DNA of 13,757 bases from the NCBI GenBank assembly GCA_903839905.1, contig CAIMDX010000032.1:1-13757 (forward strand), written 5' to 3'. A program made the translations under genes and the position numbers. Each line of letters begins with the position of its first letter. Positions within the stretch are counted from its first letter, which is position 1. The notes beneath the pieces were generated by a model. That model searched no databases. It was not told the origin of the DNA and saw nothing but the letters and a program-made list of their open reading frames with translations. The DNA comes from an uncultured bacterium. Lineage in GTDB: Bacteria; Patescibacteriota; Minisyncoccia; Minisyncoccales; JAQTVQ01. Of this stretch, positions 10,563-13,757 are shown one piece after another.

Positions 10563-12167
10563 ATGAAGAAACTTCTTAAGAAATATTTCGGCTATGACGA
10601 TTTTCGTCCTTTGCAGGAGGAGATTATTAATCATGTCATTAAGGGTAATGATTGTTTTGTCTTAATGCCCACGGGCGGGGGAAAATCGCTTTGTTATCAA
10701 TTGCCGGCTTTGAAATTCAGCGGGCTGACTCTTGTCATCTCTCCGCTGATCGCTTTGATGAAAGACCAGGTGGACGCTTTGCGGGCATGCGGCATTAAAG
10801 CAGAGTTTATAAATTCCAGTTTATCGCTCAAGCAGATTGACGAAATTCGCGACCAGGTTCGCCACAATGAAGTGAAAATTTTATATGTGGCGCCGGAAAG
10901 ATTTGGTTCTATGGAATTTAAGGAATTCTTGAAAACCTTGCCGCTTGATTTGATTGCGGTAGACGAAGCGCATTGCATCTCCGAATGGGGCCACGACTTT
11001 AGGCCGGCTTATCGCAATTTAAGTTCGTTGAAAGATTTTTTTCCTTCAGTTCCTTTAATAGCTTTAACCGCCACTGCCACTGCAAATGTGCGGGAGGACA
11101 TCATCAACCAATTACAATTACAGGAAGCTCGTGTTTTTGTGTCGGGCTTTAACCGTGAGAATTTGCATATCGGCGTTTTAGAAAAGAAACAGGCGTTTCC
11201 AAAACTTTTAACTTTATTACAGAGATACAGGAAAGAATCAGTGATCATTTACTGTTTTTCGCGCAAGGAAACCGAAACGATCGCCCAAAATTTAAGGTCT
11301 AACAAATTCAAAGCTCGTGCTTATCACGCCGGTATGAATTCAAAGGAAAGAAGCGCGGTGCAGGATCTTTTTATCAAAGACGAAGTAAATATTATTGTAG
11401 CAACTATTGCTTTTGGTATGGGTATAGACAAGCCGGATGTGCGGCTGGTGGTGCATTATACTTATCCCAAAACTTTGGAAGGATACTATCAGGAGATTGG
11501 CCGCGCCGGCCGCGATGGACTGCCGAGCGAATGCATTATGTTTTACACCTACGGCGACACAATGAAGCATGAGTTTTTTATAAGGCAAATAGAAGATGAA
11601 CAGTTAAGGACCCGGGTCCAGGAGAAGTTGGATCAGGTAATCCGTTTTGCCGAATTGAGAACCTGCCGCAAAAAATATTTGCTTGATTATTTCGGCGAGG
11701 AGCTGAAAGGAGATAATTGCCGCAGTTGTGATATTTGCTTGGTTGGCAAAGAGAAAATAAAGATGCCCGAGCTTAAAGCCGAGCAAGAAATTGGCATCAG
11801 CCAGCCAAAGTCCGGCAAGTCTTGCATATCAACAGGTAAAATTGATTATAATGTTGAATTATTTGAAAGGCTAAGAGTTTTGCGCAAGGATCTGGCCGAC
11901 GAGGCGGATGTTCCGCCCTTTGTAATTTTTGGCAACACCTCGCTTCAGGAAATGGCCTATTATTTCCCCCAAAATGAAAAAGACTTTTCGCTGATCAGCG
12001 GCGTGGGAGCAAAAAAGCTTGAGCAACTAGGAGAAATATTTTTAAGCGTAATCAACGATTTTGTCGTAGAGAATAATATTTCCCCAAGGGATAACCCGAA
12101 CAAAAAACAGGATAAGCTGGCAGGGAAAATAAAACAGCTGATATTGAAGAAGAAAAAGGAACCGTAG
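10563..12167 (+). CDS. recQ: ATP-dependent DNA helicase RecQ, lacking the winged-helix domain
   Basis: 3'-5' superfamily 2 helicase for recombination and fork repair. 534 aa, against about 600 in E. coli. The helicase core is intact: motif 0 FRPLQEE (14-20), Walker A TGGGKS (37-42), DEAH box (134-137), TATA motif III (170-173), motif VI QEIGRAGRDG (310-319). The RecQ zinc site is present: Cys368, Cys386, Cys389, Cys392 (CRSCDIC). The usual winged-helix domain of about 110 residues should come next, but only a Lys/Ser-rich linker of about 37 residues is found before the HRDC domain (about 430-505, VELFERLRVLRKDLADEADV...ISGVGAKKLEQLGEIFL). A short basic tail ends the protein. The winged helix binds the DNA fork in RecQ, so substrate choice may differ. 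The gene has its own -10 box. Confidence 0.95.
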   Translation: MKKLLKKYFGYDDFRPLQEEIINHVIKGNDCFVLMPTGGGKSLCYQLPALKFSGLTLVISPLIALMKDQVDALRACGIKAEFINSSLSLKQIDEIRDQVRHNEVKILYVAPERFGSMEFKEFLKTLPLDLIAVDEAHCISEWGHDFRPAYRNLSSLKDFFPSVPLIALTATATANVREDIINQLQLQEARVFVSGFNRENLHIGVLEKKQAFPKLLTLLQRYRKESVIIYCFSRKETETIAQNLRSNKFKARAYHAGMNSKERSAVQDLFIKDEVNIIVATIAFGMGIDKPDVRLVVHYTYPKTLEGYYQEIGRAGRDGLPSECIMFYTYGDTMKHEFFIRQIEDEQLRTRVQEKLDQVIRFAELRTCRKKYLLDYFGEELKGDNCRSCDICLVGKEKIKMPELKAEQEIGISQPKSGKSCISTGKIDYNVELFERLRVLRKDLADEADVPPFVIFGNTSLQEMAYYFPQNEKDFSLISGVGAKKLEQLGEIFLSVINDFVVENNISPRDNPNKKQDKLAGKIKQLILKKKKEP

Positions 12168-12173
12168 AGCGGA

Positions 12174-12179
12174 TATAAT
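12174..12179 (+). promoter_or_regulatory. -10 box of the GIY-YIG gene
   Basis: TATAAT lies 6 bp after the recQ stop and 37 bp before ATG 12217. The leader would be about 30 nt, with a small ATATT/AATAT hairpin at 12187-12199. No good -35 box is visible within the end of recQ, so co-transcription with recQ is possible too. Confidence 0.4.
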
Positions 12180-12216
12180 TAAAAAATATTCGCAATATCT
12201 CTGTTTGTTGTAGATC

Positions 12217-12468
12217 ATGTACCATCTTTATATCCTTAAATGCGCTGACGGGACGCTGTACACCGGCATTACTGTTGATTTGTTGCGCAGGACGAGAGAA
12301 CATAACTCGTCATCGCTCGGGGCGAAATATACGCGAAGCCGGAGGCCGGTAAAACTTGTTTATTCAAAGGAATTTTCCAATCGTTCAAACGCATCAAAAG
12401 AAGAGTCGCGGATCAAAAAATTACCGCGGCAAAAAAAATTGGAAATAATTAAAAATTTTAGAAAATAA
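12217..12468 (+). CDS. GIY-YIG domain protein, UPF0213 (YhbQ-like)
   Basis: 83 aa, the whole length of the single-domain family. The first strand pair carries the GIY-YIG signature in the form YHLYILKCADGTLYTGIT (residues 2-19, ending YTGIT). The conserved catalytic Arg is in DLLRRTREHN (21-30) and His/Asn follow; the conserved Glu is probably in NASKEESRIKKL. The Lys-rich C-terminus (PRQKKLEIIKNFRK) is typical. These small proteins are related to the UvrC and SLX1 nuclease fold; their biological substrate is not settled. The ATG at 12217 is the only possible start because an in-frame TAG lies just upstream. It follows recQ by 49 bp, a DNA-repair neighbour, and may be read through from it. 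Confidence 0.92.
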   Translation: MYHLYILKCADGTLYTGITVDLLRRTREHNSSSLGAKYTRSRRPVKLVYSKEFSNRSNASKEESRIKKLPRQKKLEIIKNFRK

Positions 12469-12490
12469 ATTTTATATTTTCCATTTGATT

Positions 12491-12577
12491 CCGCAATCCG
12501 ATTTTGCGGCCAAAGGGGGCACCCCTTTGGAATCCTCTTGGGAAACACCCCGATGCATAGCATACGGAGTATTCTCC
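12491..12577. repeat. Cluster of three inverted repeats (REP-like element)
   Basis: Three adjacent stem-loops: CCGCAA/TTGCGG (12491-12496 with 12504-12509), CCAAAGGGG/CCCCTTTGG (12510-12518 with 12522-12530, 3-nt loop), and GGAG/CTCC (12566-12569 with 12574-12577). The first two abut and are much more GC-rich than the AT-rich flanks. No T tract follows, so they are not terminators. The form suggests a dispersed intergenic repeat. A frame through it is open (AAKGGTPLESSWETPRCIA) but continues from the stop of the preceding gene and has no start. Confidence 0.5.
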
Positions 12578-12581
12578 AATA

Positions 12582-12623
12582 AAAAAGCCCTCTTGGCTTA
12601 GCGGATAGGCCAAGGGGCTTTTT
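12582..12623. terminator. Bidirectional terminator between converging genes
   Basis: Fifteen-bp stem with one bulged T (12591): AAAAAGCCC(T)CTTGGC (12582-12597) pairs with GCCAAGGGGCTTTTT (12609-12623), 11-nt loop. T runs follow on both strands. It separates the GIY-YIG gene (plus) from the 12655 gene (minus). Confidence 0.9.
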
Positions 12624-12654
12624 AATTTTTAGGCAGGGATTAGCTTTGAGAGCT

Positions 12655-13203
12655 TTACTTTTTCAGTAAGGTCATTTGATAACCTTCTTTTTTCAGTGAG
12701 GCCAATAAAGCGATCAAATCTCCAAGGCCTAGCTCTTTTTCATTTTCAAGGTTGACTATTTCCTTTAATATTCCGAGTTCTCCTAATCCTTTTTCAAAAG
12801 CGGCATCTACTGCTGCCTTTTTTGCTTTCTCTGACCCATTTTTTGCGAGGGAAAGAGCATAGCGATAGAATTTGTTATCTAGGAAAAGGGAAATAGCTTT
12901 ATCTATCATTCCAATGGGATGAATGCCGTAAGATGCAAGGGTGCTGATTAGGCTTGATATTTTAAGATACTCGTCGCAGCAAGCGAATCTGACATCAAAT
13001 GACTTGTTTAAGTTGTTTATCCTTTCTTCAAGGATGGGCAATATTTCTTGCTCAATAACGCTTTCAGATGCTCCGCCCAAAGAGGCTATCTCTTCGGCGA
13101 GATCTTTTTTTTCTTGATCGCTGGCCAATTTAATAGCTTCATCTACCAAATTTTGCCTTCTAAGCTGGGACTTGTTCAAAGCTTTCAAAGTTTCTACTAC
13201 CAT
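12655..13203 (-). CDS. Hypothetical helical protein, 182 aa
   Basis: Unrecognised. Predicted almost wholly alpha-helical, with repeated amphipathic helices rich in Ala, Leu, Glu and Lys (SQLRRQNLVDEAIKLASDQE, FYRYALSLAKNGSEKAKKAA, LGLGDLIALLASLKKEGY) in a pattern that could be a short helical-repeat array. No signal peptide or membrane segment, and a CysCys pair near residue 75 (FACCDEYLKIS). ATG 13203 (MVVETLKALNKS) is the only start and has no Shine-Dalgarno sequence; a large hairpin leader lies directly upstream. It is transcribed alone, away from arsR, and ends at the shared terminator. A role in protein binding is a guess from the helical pattern. Confidence 0.74.
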   Translation of the reverse strand: MVVETLKALNKSQLRRQNLVDEAIKLASDQEKKDLAEEIASLGGASESVIEQEILPILEERINNLNKSFDVRFACCDEYLKISSLISTLASYGIHPIGMIDKAISLFLDNKFYRYALSLAKNGSEKAKKAAVDAAFEKGLGELGILKEIVNLENEKELGLGDLIALLASLKKEGYQMTLLKK

Positions 13204-13213
13204 ATAAATATTT

Positions 13214-13265
13214 AAAACAACTTTCAGCCATCGGCTCCGCTAGCCGATAACCTTTTAGTTGTTTT
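13214..13265 (-). promoter_or_regulatory. Large leader hairpin before the 12655 gene
   Basis: An outer 9-bp stem AAAACAACT/AGTTGTTTT (13214-13222 with 13257-13265) encloses a 7-bp stem ATCGGCT/AGCCGAT (13230-13236 with 13242-13248). It ends 11 nt before the ATG on the minus strand, and its 3' arm ends in TTTT, so it could act as an attenuator or block ribosome entry. It matches no class I know. Confidence 0.5.
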
Positions 13266-13295
13266 GGTTATTCGGCCTTAAGCCAATCTTTATAA

Positions 13296-13324
13296 ATAAT
13301 TATATCTTTTTAATATTTTGTCAA
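13296..13324 (-). promoter_or_regulatory. Promoter of the 12655 gene
   Basis: On the minus strand an exact TTGACA (13324-13319). An AATTAT box sits at the ideal 17-bp spacing (13301-13296). A perfect TATAAT at 13304-13299 has only a 14-bp spacer. Either gives a leader of about 90 nt. Confidence 0.55.
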
Positions 13325-13353
13325 ATTCGGGAGCAAAGAAGAGTTTTAAAAAA

Positions 13354-13381
13354 TTGACAAGCAAATAAAATTAGATAGAAT
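13354..13381 (+). promoter_or_regulatory. Promoter of arsR
   Basis: TTGACA (13354-13359), 16-bp spacer, TAGAAT (13376-13381). The operator palindrome begins at 13380 on the end of the -10 box and covers the predicted start site near 13388. Confidence 0.78.
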
Positions 13382-13399
13382 ATCAATACAGATTGATAT
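13380..13399. promoter_or_regulatory. ArsR operator palindrome
   Basis: Perfect inverted repeat ATATCAAT-ACAG-ATTGATAT, 8-bp arms and 4-bp spacer. It overlaps the -10 box and the start site and ends 3 bp before the ATG. The ATCAA...TTGAT core is the form of operator used by many ArsR-family repressors. Autorepression is the straightforward reading. Confidence 0.78.
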
Positions 13400-13402
13400 A
13401 TT

Positions 13403-13708
13403 ATGAAATTGAAATGCTGCCAAAATAAACAAGAGGAAAAAGAGGTTGCGCAAACTGCGGCGATTTTGAAATTGCTGGCCGAAGAAAACCGCCTGAAAAT
13501 ACTTTGCATATTGAAAAACGGCGAGTATTGCGTTTGCGAGATAATCAAGCACCTTGCTTTGCCGCAAAATTTGGTTTCGCATCATCTCAACAAATTAAAA
13601 AAAGCAGGGTTGATCCAAGGAGAAAAAGATGGGCTTTGGGTTCATTATTCGCTGACAGAGAAAGGCAAAGAATTCGCTAAAATTGTGTTTCAACTTGCAA
13701 GGGTCTAA
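13403..13708 (+). CDS. ArsR-family metal(loid)-responsive repressor
   Basis: 101-aa winged-helix repressor that lets go of DNA on binding metal or metalloid. The helix-turn-helix is clear: ILKLLAEENRLKILCIL, then EYCVCEIIKHLALPQNLVSHHL (residues 42-62), then the wing GLIQGEKDGLWVHYSL. Cys43 and Cys45 form the CVC motif in place of the usual ELCVCDL, the site seen in As(III)- and Cd/Pb-sensing members. A further CysCys pair (5-6) at the N-terminus recalls the extra ligands of CadC-type sensors, so As(III)/Sb(III) and soft divalent metals are both possible. The start at ATG 13403 keeps that N-terminal pair. Any regulated efflux or redox gene lies outside the window; only 49 AT-rich bases follow, with no gene start visible. 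It is expected to repress itself through the palindrome at 13380. Confidence 0.93.
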   Translation: MKLKCCQNKQEEKEVAQTAAILKLLAEENRLKILCILKNGEYCVCEIIKHLALPQNLVSHHLNKLKKAGLIQGEKDGLWVHYSLTEKGKEFAKIVFQLARV

Positions 13709-13757
13709 TCCTTGCAATGAAAAATATATAAATTAAAAAATAAATATTTTAAAATTA

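Noticed and set aside
12469..12600. Readable frame after the GIY-YIG gene (AAKGGTPLESSWETP...)
   Set aside because: It has no start codon and falls on the inverted-repeat block, so it is treated as translated repeat and not as a gene.
1..13757. CRISPR array, insertion sequence or phage genes
   Set aside because: No regularly spaced repeats, no transposase or integrase motifs and no phage structural genes were found on either strand.

Overview
The window looks like a chromosomal piece of a small-genome bacterium of the Patescibacteria (CPR) radiation, most likely Parcubacteria-like. This is an inference, not a database result. The grounds are reduced forms of housekeeping proteins (a DnaX that stops after the clamp-loader core, a RecQ without its winged-helix domain), almost no Shine-Dalgarno sequences, many short orphan proteins, and protein patterns I associate with that group: the Cys-rich CTMEAKLCPDGS motif, and a HAMP plus coiled-coil segment carrying RLTIGREL. 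Base composition is moderately AT-rich with very AT-rich intergenic DNA. No phage, transposase, CRISPR or plasmid genes are visible.

Layout. (1) 1-825, minus: N-terminal 275 residues of replicative helicase DnaB, cut by the window edge. (2) 925-2308, plus: two orphan genes (230 and 117 aa), each with its own promoter, structured leader and terminator. (3) 2354-3760, minus: cysteinyl-tRNA synthetase. (4) 3830-5080, minus: three tandem one-gene cassettes (46, 128 and 104 aa), each with a TTGACA promoter and an intrinsic terminator that in two cases runs directly into the next gene's -35 box. (5) 5091-5912, plus: a divergent cassette for a two-TM protein behind a switch-like leader. (6) 5963-7157, plus: dnaX then tRNA-Gln(UUG). 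(7) 7282-9388, minus: a two-gene unit of a geranylgeranyl-reductase-family flavoprotein and a six-TM HAMP/coiled-coil protein with no output domain. (8) 9578-10494, plus: an anchored Cys-rich exported protein, a decayed C-terminal piece of MltG, and a terminator. (9) 10563-12623, plus: RecQ and a GIY-YIG (UPF0213-type) protein, then GC-rich hairpins and a two-way terminator. (10) 12655-13757: a helical orphan protein (minus) divergent from an ArsR-type metalloregulator with a perfect palindromic operator.

Two kinds of gene start recur. Housekeeping and conserved genes (dnaB, cysS, dnaX, recQ, also the exported protein at 9578) have a -10 box, often of the extended TGn type, only 6-16 nt before the ATG, predicting leaderless or nearly leaderless mRNAs. 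The small orphan genes and arsR instead have an exact TTGACA -35 box and, mostly, long hairpin-rich leaders. The orphan cassettes at 3830-5080, two of which look like distant paralogues, are the best candidate for something undescribed. The reductase/HAMP pair, the switch-like leader at 5126-5230, the possible small RNA or attenuator at 960-1032, the MltG remnant and the domain losses in RecQ and DnaX are the other points to follow.
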